Shown here in pieces: positions 56,114 through 64,000 of a stretch of 64,000 bases of DNA (position 1 is the stretch's first letter; each line of letters starts with the position of its first letter). The position numbers were made by a program, and so were the translations under genes. Where the stretch lies: positions 22,271 through 86,270 of the forward strand of contig NKIQ01000008.1 of the NCBI GenBank assembly GCA_002256005.1. The letters are read 5' to 3'. The stretch comes from Alphaproteobacteria bacterium PA4 (GTDB lineage Bacteria; Pseudomonadota; Alphaproteobacteria; Sphingomonadales; Sphingomonadaceae). The notes under the pieces were generated by a model. The model had not been told where the DNA came from and did no database searches. It was given only the letters and a program-made list of their open reading frames with translations.

Positions 56114-56148
56114 GGGGGTGAATCTCCCTTTTTCTCCCTAAATCCCCC

Positions 56149-56919
56149 TCAATCCCCCGCGGATAGCCCCGCATCCGGCTCGCTGGCGTACTGTGGCAGG
56201 GGGATCGCTGCCGCCGCCGCCCGCAGCGCATTCGACCAACGGTCGTTGATTTCACTGTAATAATCGTCATCGGCCTCGATGCGATAGACAAGCTCGAGCT
56301 TCGAAACGCCGGACCGGATCGAGATCAGATCGATCGGCAAACCCACGGCGAGGTTCGAACGCATCGTCGCGCTGAAAGAGATCAGCCCGATCTTGATGGC
56401 TTCGGCCAGCGGCGTGTCCCAGGCGATCATGCGGTCGAGCACCGGCTTGCCGTACTTGTGCTCGCCGATCTGCAGATAGGGGGTATCGGGCTGGCATTCG
56501 ATGAAATTGCCGGCGCCATAGATGAGGAACAGCCGCGGCTTGCGCCCATCGATGGAGCCGGCGAGCAGCAGCGTCGCGTCGGTCTGGATCTTGTCGTCGC
56601 GGACGACCCGGTCGATGGACTCCTTGGCGTCGCTCAGCGCCTGGCCGACGATCTGGGCGCAGCGGAAGACGGTGGGGGCATCGGCGAGCCTTTCCTTCTC
56701 GCCGCTATCGGGCATGACGATGCCCAGCGCGACGCGGCTCAGCGCGCTCTGCGTGACGGACAGGCTGCCGGCCGACGCGACGGCCACGACACGGTTCTCG
56801 CCCGATTCCAGCACCCGCAGCTTGCGATAGGTGGAGATATTGTCGACCCCGGCATTGGTGCGGGTGTCGCCCATCATCACCAGCCCTTCGCGCACCAGAA
56901 TGCCCACGCAATAGGTCAT
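56149..56919 (-). CDS. Proteasome-type protease, Anbu
   Basis: About 256 aa, Ntn hydrolase related to the proteasome beta subunit. TYCVGILVREGLVMMGDTRTNAG starts it: after Met removal the N-terminal Thr is the nucleophile, which fixes the start at 56919 over the longer frame. VAVASAGSLSVTQS and later DDYYSEINDRWS follow family order. Anbu forms open rings and its cellular substrates are not known. Last gene of the four-gene operon. Confidence 0.9.
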   Translation of the reverse strand: MTYCVGILVREGLVMMGDTRTNAGVDNISTYRKLRVLESGENRVVAVASAGSLSVTQSALSRVALGIVMPDSGEKERLADAPTVFRCAQIVGQALSDAKESIDRVVRDDKIQTDATLLLAGSIDGRKPRLFLIYGAGNFIECQPDTPYLQIGEHKYGKPVLDRMIAWDTPLAEAIKIGLISFSATMRSNLAVGLPIDLISIRSGVSKLELVYRIEADDDYYSEINDRWSNALRAAAAAIPLPQYASEPDAGLSAGD

Positions 56920-56972
56920 GCCGAGCTGCTCCCCCATGAACTGGCCATGCTGTGCAATGCCCCCGTCATCGT

Positions 56973-57821
56973 TCAAGATTGCACCTGGCCGGACGCCTGT
57001 GATTGCGACTGCGACGGGGCCTCGCTGTCGCTGGCGGTGACGCTGACCACCATGGTTTCCATGCCGCCGCCGCGCCGCGCGCCCCGCACCGGCGCGGAAT
57101 CGAGATAATCGAGCCCGACGGCGACGCGCAGATAGGCATCGGTGACCGAAACGCCGTTGGTGGGGTCGAACCCGGTCCAGCCGAGGCCGGGGATCAGCGC
57201 CTCCACCCAGGCGTGCCCGGCGGGTTGCGTCACCAGCCCGTCGGCGCGGACGAGATGGCCGGAGACATAGCGCGCCGCAATGCCGAGCCGGCGGGCGGCG
57301 GCGAGGAAGATATGGCTGTAATCCTGGCAGACCCCGGCGCCGAGCCCGAAGGCGTGGATGGCGTCGGTATGGCTATGGGTGACATCGGCGTCGAAATTCA
57401 TCCGCTCATAGAGCGCCGTTGTCAGATTGTGGCAGCTGTTGAGCGGGTTGGCGTCCTCGCAGCTGCGCGCAAAGGCGATGATGCCGGCATCGGCCAGCGT
57501 CAGCGGCGTCGCGCGCAGGAACACCGGCGCCGGCAGCGGCTCGGCGGTGCCGGCGAGCACCCCATGGGTGTCGATGGTGTCGACATCGCCGGTGACATGC
57601 AGCTTGATGCGCCGCACCGGCTGGTCGGCGTAGAACATGTGGACGATGTTGCCGAAGGCGTCGTGACTGCGGCGCAGATGGCCGTCGATATCGGTGTCCA
57701 GCCGCCAGTTGACGATGAACTGGCTGTCATGGCCGGTGGGTTCGACGCGCAGCAGCTGGATGACGTCGCCAGCGAGCGCCGAATAGTCATAGGTGGTGGT
57801 GTAATCGACGCGGATGCGCAT
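56973..57821 (-). CDS. Transglutaminase-like family protein (Anbu operon)
   Basis: 282 aa. N-terminal beta part (RIRVDYTTTYDYSALAGDVIQLLRVEP) and a transglutaminase core with Cys in GVCQDYSH, His in AGHAWVE and Asp in FDPTNG. The Ser/Gln-rich end (SQSQSQASGQ) looks unstructured. Expected to cleave or make isopeptide or amide bonds. It follows the alpha-E gene by 6 bp and precedes Anbu. Confidence 0.9.
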   Translation of the reverse strand: MRIRVDYTTTYDYSALAGDVIQLLRVEPTGHDSQFIVNWRLDTDIDGHLRRSHDAFGNIVHMFYADQPVRRIKLHVTGDVDTIDTHGVLAGTAEPLPAPVFLRATPLTLADAGIIAFARSCEDANPLNSCHNLTTALYERMNFDADVTHSHTDAIHAFGLGAGVCQDYSHIFLAAARRLGIAARYVSGHLVRADGLVTQPAGHAWVEALIPGLGWTGFDPTNGVSVTDAYLRVAVGLDYLDSAPVRGARRGGGMETMVVSVTASDSEAPSQSQSQASGQVQS

Positions 57822-57827
57822 GGGTGG

Positions 57828-58769
57828 TCAGAACAGATATTGTTCGGCGACGGCTTCGCCCAAACGGTTGTTGTCGCTGATGAATTTCGTCAGGAACTGG
57901 TGCAGCCCGCCTGAAAAGATGGCGTCGATGTTGCCCTGCGCCAGTCGGGCATGGCCGGCGGAGGCGAGCCGGTGCGCGGGCCCGCGCTTGCCGGTGACGC
58001 TGGCCAGCAGGTCGAGATGGCGCAGGATCTCGTCATAGCAGCTGGCGAGGCTGCGCGGGATCTGGCGGTTGAGGATCAGCAGGTCGGCGACCAGCCAGGG
58101 CTTGACCGATTCCCGATACACCCAGCGATAGGCGGTCATCGCCGACACGGTGCGCAGGATCGTCGTCCATTGGAAATAGTCGAGACTGCCGCCAACACTT
58201 TCGCCGCGGGGCAGCAGCAGGTGGTATTTGACATCGAGCAGCCGCGCCGAATTGTCGGCGCGTTCGATGGCGGCACCCAGGTTGATGAACCAGAAGGCAT
58301 CGCCGCGCAGCATGGTGCGCTGGGCGGCGCCTTCGAACGCCGAGATGGCATGCTTGACCAGTTCGAGCAGCGGCCCCAGCGCCTCGCGGCCATCAAGGGC
58401 ATGGCCGAAGCGCGACACTTCCAGCCAGGCGGTGTTGATCGCCTCCCAGCCTTCCTCGGTCAGCGCGGTGCGCACCGAACGGGCATTGGCGCGGGCGGTA
58501 TCGAGGCAGGAGCGGATCGAGCTGGGATTGTCGGTATCGAGCGTCAGAAAGGTGCTGACGCTGAGCTCATCGAGCGGCAGGCCGCGCGCGGCATAGGCCT
58601 GGGTCATCCAGGTCGCGGCCAGCGCCGATTCCCAGGCATTGCCGGCGCCACCATAGCTGGAGGGCAGGGCGGCGAGCCGCTGCGTCGCCTCGATCAGCCG
58701 CGCCGTGAAATCGGCGCGCTCGAGGTAGCGACCCATCCAGTAGAGATTGGCGGCGGTTCTAGAGAGCAT
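57828..58769 (-). CDS. Alpha-E domain protein (DUF403)
   Basis: 313 aa, entirely helical. LSRTAANLYWMGRYLERADFTARL is the family start. Always found with the circularly permuted ATP-grasp and transglutaminase genes, as here. It may be the partner subunit for a peptide-ligase system. ATG at 58769. Confidence 0.92.
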   Translation of the reverse strand: MLSRTAANLYWMGRYLERADFTARLIEATQRLAALPSSYGGAGNAWESALAATWMTQAYAARGLPLDELSVSTFLTLDTDNPSSIRSCLDTARANARSVRTALTEEGWEAINTAWLEVSRFGHALDGREALGPLLELVKHAISAFEGAAQRTMLRGDAFWFINLGAAIERADNSARLLDVKYHLLLPRGESVGGSLDYFQWTTILRTVSAMTAYRWVYRESVKPWLVADLLILNRQIPRSLASCYDEILRHLDLLASVTGKRGPAHRLASAGHARLAQGNIDAIFSGGLHQFLTKFISDNNRLGEAVAEQYLF

Positions 58770-58783
58770 GGGGTATTCCAGCG

Positions 58784-60229
58784 CTAGTCATCGACCACCC
58801 AAGTGTCCTTGGTGCCGCCGCCCTGCGAGCTGTTCACCACCAATGATCCCGGCGTCATCGCCACCCGGGTCAGGCCGCCCGGCACGATCTGCACGCCGTT
58901 GCTGCCGGTCAGCACGAACGGCCGCAGGTCGACATGGCGGGCCGCAATGCCGGCGTCGGTGGCGGTGGGGCAGGTGGACAGCGCCAGCGTCGGCTGGGCG
59001 ATGAACTTTTCCGGCATGGCCTTCAGCTTGGCCGCGAACGCCGCCAGCGTGGCCTGGGGGGCGTGCGGCCCGATCAGCATGCCATAGCCGCCGGAGCCAT
59101 CGACTTCCTTCACCACCAGCTCGGCGAGGTGATCGAGGACATAGCCGAGCGCTTCCGGCTCGCGGCAGCGCCAGGTCGGCACATTCTTCAGGATCGGCTC
59201 CTCGCCCATGTAGAAGCGGACGATATCGGGCATGTAGCTGTAGATCGCCTTGTCATCGGCAACGCCGGTGCCGACCGCATTGGCCAGCGTGACATTGCCG
59301 GCATGATAGGCGGCCATCAGCCCTGGCACGCCGAGCATCGAGGCCGGGTTGAACACCAGGGGATCGATGAAATCATCATCGAGGCGGCGATAGATGACAT
59401 CGACCCGCTCCGGCCCCTCGGTAGTGCGCATGTAGACGACATCGTCGCGGACGAAGAGGTCGCTGCCCTCGACCAGCTCGATGCCCAATTTGTCGGCAAG
59501 GAAGCTGTGTTCGTAAAAGGCGCTGTTGTGGCGGCCGGGGGTGAGCAGCACGCAGACCGGCGCGGCGCTGCCGCGCGCCTGCCGCGGGCTGACCGACGCC
59601 AGCGCCTCCAGCAGCTTTTCGGGATAGGTCTCAACCGGCGCCACCTTCACCCGATCGAACAGTTCGGGCACCAGCTTCAGCATCACCTCGCGGTTTTCCA
59701 GCATGTAGCTGACGCCGGACGGCGTGCGGGCATTGTCTTCCAGCACATAGAAATCATCGGGGCCGGTGCGCACCAGATCGATGCCGGCGATATGGGTCCA
59801 GATGCCGCCGGGCGGCTTGCGCCCGGCCATATGCACGCAATAGCCGGGGTTCTGCAGCACCAGTTCGCTCGGCACCACGCCGGCCCGCAGGATCTCCTGC
59901 GCGCCATAGACATCGGCGAGAAAGGCGTTGAGCGCGTTGACCCGCTGCTTGAGGCCCAGCTCCAGCCGATCCCATTCGCTGCGGGCCAGGATGCGCGGCA
60001 CGATATCGAACGGAATCAGGCGCTCGGCGGCATCGGGATCGCCGTAAACGGCGAAGGTGATGCCGATGCGGCGGAAAAACAGCTCGGCCTGGCGCCGGCG
60101 CGCCGCCATCAGCTCCGGCGGCGAATCCTGCAGCCAGGCCTGGATGGAGCGATAGGCAAGGCTGACATCGCCCTCGGCGCTTGCCGCGCCAAGGCCGTAC
60201 ATTTCGTCAAAGGCTGTTGCTGCCGCCAT
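58784..60229 (-). CDS. Circularly permuted type 2 ATP-grasp protein
   Basis: About 481 aa. FDIVPRILARSEWDRLELGLKQRVNALNAFLADVYG is the typical start; the ATP-grasp pieces follow in permuted order (VLEDNARTPSGVSYML, VVKEVDGSGGYGMLIG, and the C-terminal SSQGGGTKDTWV). Predicted to ligate amino acids or peptides at the cost of ATP. ATG at 60229 behind GGGAGCGGGA; the frame upstream of it is antisense to other sequence. First gene of the Anbu operon. Confidence 0.92.
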   Translation of the reverse strand: MAAATAFDEMYGLGAASAEGDVSLAYRSIQAWLQDSPPELMAARRRQAELFFRRIGITFAVYGDPDAAERLIPFDIVPRILARSEWDRLELGLKQRVNALNAFLADVYGAQEILRAGVVPSELVLQNPGYCVHMAGRKPPGGIWTHIAGIDLVRTGPDDFYVLEDNARTPSGVSYMLENREVMLKLVPELFDRVKVAPVETYPEKLLEALASVSPRQARGSAAPVCVLLTPGRHNSAFYEHSFLADKLGIELVEGSDLFVRDDVVYMRTTEGPERVDVIYRRLDDDFIDPLVFNPASMLGVPGLMAAYHAGNVTLANAVGTGVADDKAIYSYMPDIVRFYMGEEPILKNVPTWRCREPEALGYVLDHLAELVVKEVDGSGGYGMLIGPHAPQATLAAFAAKLKAMPEKFIAQPTLALSTCPTATDAGIAARHVDLRPFVLTGSNGVQIVPGGLTRVAMTPGSLVVNSSQGGGTKDTWVVDD

Positions 60230-60345
60230 TCCCGCTCCCGCTGCTCTGGTGCCATTACGGTGCAGTGCAGCGAAAAGCGCAAGGTCATTGTGACAAAATG
60301 CCGGTTTCGGTTGCGAATGTTGCCAAAAGGCAGCGCTTCCGCGTG

Positions 60346-61569
60346 TCAGTCGGGGCGCTCCATGCCGGTTTCGCTGCGCGATTGCGGGCGCTCGGCGCGT
60401 TCCGGGCGCGGCTGGAAGGCCGGGCGTTCGGCCGGTTGCGGGCGCGGCTGATAGCTGGGCTGATAGCTCGGTGCCGGCCGTTCCTGCCGCGGTGGCTGGA
60501 AGGCCGGCGGTGGCCGGTTTTCCGCCAGACTGCCGCCGATGGCATCGCCGAGGCTGGCCGATGGCCGGCCGGGACGGTTGCCGCCCGGCGGACGGCCGCC
60601 ACCATTGCCGCCGGACCAACCCCCCGGGGGTCGCCCGCCGCCATTGCCGCCGGTCCAGCCGCCGTCCGGTCGGCCGTTGTTGCCGCCGCTCCAGTTGGCC
60701 GGTGGCCGCTCGCCCGGCGGACGCGGGGGCCGGCCGGCGATGCTGCCGCCGATCGCGTCACCAACGCCGGGGCGACCGCCGCCCCAATTGCCCGGCGGGC
60801 GGGACGGACGACCCGGGCGACCGCCATTCCAGCCGCCGCCATTCCAGCCCCCACCGTTCCAGCCACCGCCATTCCAGCCGCCCGGCCGACCCTGCCACCC
60901 GCTGTTCCAGTTCCAATGGCTGCCCCGCCAGTAATTATACCCCGTCGTCCAGGGCCGGATCTGGCCACCAAAGCCGGGCCGATACAGATAGGCGCTGGGC
61001 ACCCAGACCCAGCCCGGCGCATACCAGCTGTTCCAATTGTCATAGCCCCAACCGGTGCCGAAGCCGACGCTGAAGCTATAGGCCACGCCCGGCGGCACCG
61101 GCGACCAGCCGACGAGCTGCTCATTGCCCTCGGCCTCGCGCCAGGCGACCCAGCTCGGCGCCCATTCGGTGCCCGGCACCCAGACCCAGCAGTTGAGACG
61201 CTCGTCAAAACCCCAGCGGCCATAATGGTCGGTGGCCCAGCCCCAGGGATCGCCGCTGATCCACAAGCGGTTCTCGCCCCAGCGGCCGTTGACATAGGGA
61301 CGCCAGCCGGCGGGCGCATTGGGGCGGAAGGCGCGGCCCCAGCGGCTGTCGACCCAGCCGCCATAGGGCGCCAGCGGCTCGAAGAACACCGCAATGCTGG
61401 TCACATTCTGGCCGCCGAACAAATCGCCGGGCTGGGCATAATCGCCACTGCCCATGCCGGAATCGTAACCGGGCGGATAATCGGGCGCATAGCCCGAGGC
61501 GTAGTCATAGGCGCAACCGCCGGTGAGCAGCAGCAGGGAGAGCGGAAGCGCACGCAACAAGTTCGACAT
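60346..61569 (-). CDS. DUF6600-like W/G-rich lipoprotein
   Basis: About 407 aa. Lipoprotein signal with lipobox LTGGC at about residue 19. Residues 60-210 are rich in Trp and Gly in the pattern WGRWGFDERLNCWVWVPG / YAPGWVWVP, as in DUF6600 or YXWGXW-repeat proteins. From about 220 on, low-complexity repeats follow: WNGGG four times, then a longer unit around GGNGGGRPPGG, and a Pro/Arg-rich end. Probably sits in the outer membrane or periplasm; function unknown. Confidence 0.8.
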   Translation of the reverse strand: MSNLLRALPLSLLLLTGGCAYDYASGYAPDYPPGYDSGMGSGDYAQPGDLFGGQNVTSIAVFFEPLAPYGGWVDSRWGRAFRPNAPAGWRPYVNGRWGENRLWISGDPWGWATDHYGRWGFDERLNCWVWVPGTEWAPSWVAWREAEGNEQLVGWSPVPPGVAYSFSVGFGTGWGYDNWNSWYAPGWVWVPSAYLYRPGFGGQIRPWTTGYNYWRGSHWNWNSGWQGRPGGWNGGGWNGGGWNGGGWNGGRPGRPSRPPGNWGGGRPGVGDAIGGSIAGRPPRPPGERPPANWSGGNNGRPDGGWTGGNGGGRPPGGWSGGNGGGRPPGGNRPGRPSASLGDAIGGSLAENRPPPAFQPPRQERPAPSYQPSYQPRPQPAERPAFQPRPERAERPQSRSETGMERPD

Positions 61570-61683
61570 CGGGCAACCCTTTCGATTGCCAAAAGGTTAC
61601 GCTGTCATGGCTTGCGGCGCGATGAATGGCATTTGCCTTGCCGCGCGCCGGGGCGCACCATGGCGGGGACAAGGGAGACGCCC

Positions 61684-62079
61684 ATGACCATCGAACTGAA
61701 AATCCTCGGCCTGACGCTGATCCTGGCGGTGATCCAGATCCTGCTGTTCGACGTGGCGCGCACCCGCCAATATGGCCTCAACTGGAACACCGGCCCGCGC
61801 GACGAAACCATGCCGCCATTGTCGGCCCATGCCGAACGCCTGCGCCGGGCGCAGGACAATCTCTTCGAGACTCTGCCCCTGTTCATTGCCGCCATTCTCG
61901 GCCTGCACGCCGCCGGCATTTCGACACCGGCGACGATCATGGGCGCCCAGATCTATTTCTGGGGCCGGGTGCTCTATGTGCCGCTCTATGCCTTCGGGGT
62001 TCGCACGCTGCGCTCGATCGTCTGGCTGATCAGCTTCGGCGGGCTGATGAGCCTGTTGCTCGCCTTCGTGCTCGCCTGA
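61684..62079 (+). CDS. MAPEG family membrane protein
   Basis: 131 aa with four helices. LKILGLTLILAVIQILLFDVARTRQYG starts it, then RAQDNLFETLPLFIAAILGL and QIYFWGRVLYVPLYAFGV match the family. MAPEG proteins include microsomal glutathione transferases, but bacterial ones are mostly uncharacterised. ATG 61684 follows AAGGGAG. Its stop overlaps the next start (TGATG). Confidence 0.9.
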   Translation: MTIELKILGLTLILAVIQILLFDVARTRQYGLNWNTGPRDETMPPLSAHAERLRRAQDNLFETLPLFIAAILGLHAAGISTPATIMGAQIYFWGRVLYVPLYAFGVRTLRSIVWLISFGGLMSLLLAFVLA

Positions 62080-62771
62080 TGCCCGGCCATCGCGAATCGC
62101 ATCTTGTTGCCCGCATCGGATGGTTGCGCGCTGCGGTGCTCGGCGCCAACGACGGCATCGTCTCGACAGCCAGCCTGATCATCGGTGTCGCGGCCGGTGG
62201 TGGGTCACAAGGCGCCATATTGGTTGCAGGGGCAGCCGGCCTAGCCGCGGGCGCCATGTCGATGGCCGCCGGCGAATATGTCTCGGTCAGCAGCCAGGCC
62301 GATACAGAGACCGCCGACCTCGCGCGCGAAAAGGCCGAAATCCTCGCCGATCCGGCCAGCGAACATGCCGAACTCGCCGGCATCTATCGCGAGCGTGGCC
62401 TTGATGCGCCGCTCGCCGAACAGGTGGCGGCGCAATTGATGGCCGGCGACGCGCTCGCCGCCCATGCCCGTGATGAGCTGGGCATTTCGGCAAGCCTGGC
62501 GGCGCGCCCCATCCAGGCGGCGGTCACGTCGGCCCTGACCTTCACGGTCGGCGCGGCCCTGCCGCTGCTCATGGTGGTGCTGCTGCCGGCAGATTGGCTG
62601 GTCATCGGCGTATCGGTGGCAGCGCTGGCGTTTCTGGCCTTGCTGGGCGCTGTCGGTGGCCGCGCCGGGGGCGCCCCCATCGGCCGGGCCATGCTGCGCG
62701 TCACCTTCTGGGGTGCATTGGCGATGGCGGCGACGGCTGGCATCGGGCGGCTTGTCGGGACGGTGGTCTGA
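62079..62771 (+). CDS. VIT1/CCC1 family metal transporter
   Basis: About 230 aa. WLRAAVLGANDGIVSTASLIIGVAAGG and AAGAMSMAAGEYVSVSSQADTE are the family marks; helices near the C-terminus (SALTFTVGAALPLLMVVLL) complete the five-helix fold. Probably exports or stores Fe2+ or Mn2+. ATG 62079 overlaps the MAPEG stop by one base, so the two form an operon. Confidence 0.92.
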   Translation: MPGHRESHLVARIGWLRAAVLGANDGIVSTASLIIGVAAGGGSQGAILVAGAAGLAAGAMSMAAGEYVSVSSQADTETADLAREKAEILADPASEHAELAGIYRERGLDAPLAEQVAAQLMAGDALAAHARDELGISASLAARPIQAAVTSALTFTVGAALPLLMVVLLPADWLVIGVSVAALAFLALLGAVGGRAGGAPIGRAMLRVTFWGALAMAATAGIGRLVGTVV

Positions 62772-62878
62772 AACCACGAGTCCGCGTCCCCCAGGTCGTC
62801 AGCGACGCTTTCGCCGCTCGGCAAGAACAGGGTTAGCAGCCGAAGGCAAATGTGATCGCCGGTTTGCGAACTTCGGGT

Positions 62879-64000
62879 TCAACCCGCGCGGCTGATCCGC
62901 ACCGGCAGCGACGCATAGCCATGGGTGAAGCATTGCGCGACATGGTCGGGCGCGCCGGTCACCTGCACCGTCATCCGCCGCGCCAGCATTTCCTCCAGCA
63001 GCAGCTGCACCTGCATTTCGGCGAGGCGGGCGCCGACACAGCGATGCACGCCGAAGCCGAAAGAGAGGTGACGGCGGGCATTGGGGCGGTCGATGATCAG
63101 TTGCTCGGCGTCGGGAAACACGTGCTCGTCACGGTTGGCGGAGATGTACCACATCATCACCTTGTCGCCGGCGCGGATGGTCTGGCCGCCGACCTCGGTA
63201 TCGGCAAGGCAGGTGCGGCGCATATGGGCGAGCGGCGTCTGCCAGCGGATGATTTCCGGCGCGGCGCCGGCGGCGAGGCCGGGGTTGGCAAGCAACGCCT
63301 GCCATTGTTCGGGATAGCGATCGAAGGCCACCATCGCGCCCGACATGGAATTGCGCGTCGTGTCATTGCCGCCGACGATAAGCAGGATGAGATTGCCGGT
63401 CCGCTCGGCGAAATCCATGTCGCCCATCGCCGCCGAATGCGCCATCATCGAAACGAGATCGCCCGACGGCGGCAGCGCCCGCTTCGCCGCGAACAGCGCA
63501 TCGAAATAATGCGTCATGTCGGCCAGATGCCCGTTGCGGATGGCATTGGCGGCGGGATCGAAGGTCGAGGCGATATCGCCGCCGACATCGGACCAGAAGG
63601 TCAGCTTGCGGCGATCTTCCCAGGGGAAATCGAACAGGATCGCCAGCATCTGCGTGGTCAGCTCGACCGAAACCCGGTCCACCCAGTCGAATTCCGCATC
63701 AATCGGCAGCGTGTCGAGCAGCTCGCCGGTGCGCTGGCGGATGCTCGTCGCCATGCGGCCGATCTCGCCCGGCCCGAACGCCGGCGCCACCACCCGGCGC
63801 TGCTCGCCATGCTTCGGCCGGTCCATCGCGATGAAATTGGCATCGGGCAGATCGGCAATGGTGATGCCGCCATGCTCATAACTCGATGAAAAGATATCCG
63901 GCCGCGCCTCGATGGCCTGGATGTCGGCATGGCGAGTGATCGACCAATAAGGCCCGAACGGACTCTCCGGGCAGCGATTGACCGGTGCCTCCGTCCGCAT
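62879..64000 (-). CDS. Cytochrome P450 (CYP153-like), N-terminus outside the window
   Basis: The last 373 codons of a soluble bacterial P450. I-helix LIVGGNDTTRNS, ExxR in PEIIRWQTP, and the heme loop LSFGFGVHRCVGARLAEMQ. The GGNDTTRN/HRCVG combination resembles CYP153-type alkane and fatty-acid hydroxylases. The first codons shown, TEAPVNRCPESPFGPYWS, normally lie some 40-60 residues into such proteins, so the gene extends beyond 64000. Ferredoxin and reductase partners are not in view. Confidence 0.88.
   Translation of the reverse strand: MRTEAPVNRCPESPFGPYWSITRHADIQAIEARPDIFSSSYEHGGITIADLPDANFIAMDRPKHGEQRRVVAPAFGPGEIGRMATSIRQRTGELLDTLPIDAEFDWVDRVSVELTTQMLAILFDFPWEDRRKLTFWSDVGGDIASTFDPAANAIRNGHLADMTHYFDALFAAKRALPPSGDLVSMMAHSAAMGDMDFAERTGNLILLIVGGNDTTRNSMSGAMVAFDRYPEQWQALLANPGLAAGAAPEIIRWQTPLAHMRRTCLADTEVGGQTIRAGDKVMMWYISANRDEHVFPDAEQLIIDRPNARRHLSFGFGVHRCVGARLAEMQVQLLLEEMLARRMTVQVTGAPDHVAQCFTHGYASLPVRISRAG

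Overview
The window is high-GC chromosomal DNA from an alphaproteobacterium, most likely a member of the Sphingomonadales. Evidence: three exported proteins end in the PEPxxWA-CTERM sorting signal typical of that order, there are hairpin repeats of the kind common in sphingomonad genomes (several families, here called A, B and C), a pabB-pabC fusion, a metX-metW pair, and the Anbu proteasome-like operon. The genus cannot be named from sequence alone. No rRNA, tRNA, CRISPR array, integrase or complete insertion sequence was found.

Layout. 0-9 kb: PEP-CTERM protein, ThpR, then a tesA-like esterase divergent from a ybbA/ybbP-like ABC operon that also holds a dienelactone hydrolase and ends in an S9 peptidase; a Bax-inhibitor-1 protein with a clear terminator follows. 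9-16.5 kb: isomerase, SDR, MarR regulator with a perfect 20-bp palindrome upstream, hydrolases, metallo-beta-lactamase-fold enzyme, Tat-exported beta carbonic anhydrase and a second S9 peptidase. 16.6-23.8 kb: PabBC fusion, aspartate aminotransferase, MFS transporter, SDR and small membrane or envelope proteins. 24-29.5 kb: RND efflux pair behind a recognisable promoter, then DUF445. 29.6-45 kb: tyrC-hisC, DUF2946-PepSY, PiT phosphate transporter, amidohydrolase, metX-metW-DUF1905, ruvX, msrB, cysK and an MFS exporter. 54-64 kb: GST, DegQ-type protease, the four-gene Anbu operon, a W-rich lipoprotein, MAPEG, VIT1/CCC1 and a partial cytochrome P450.

The unusual part is 45-54 kb. Twice here, the 3' end of a conserved gene has been duplicated with foreign-looking DNA placed next to it. 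First, the last 202 bp of uvrD/pcrA (its Tudor-like C-terminal domain) recur about 1.2 kb away on the far side of a low-GC PEP-CTERM gene. Second, the last 102 bp of a DUF952 gene recur downstream (three 102-bp copies in all, plus a 43-bp copy fused onto the end of another PEP-CTERM gene). Between the copies are near-identical cassettes of about 592 bp, each a hairpin repeat, a conserved leader and a low-GC 142-codon gene of unknown function. A third cassette start, two more low-GC unknown genes and an IS66 transposase relic complete the island. I read this as a cassette array that grows by recombination in gene tails; the small genes may be orphan immunity-type genes, but that is inference.

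Gene starts were adjusted from ribosome binding sites and family alignments. Several genes appear to use unusual starts (CTG for the FtsX-like permease, possibly ATC for a winged-helix protein).
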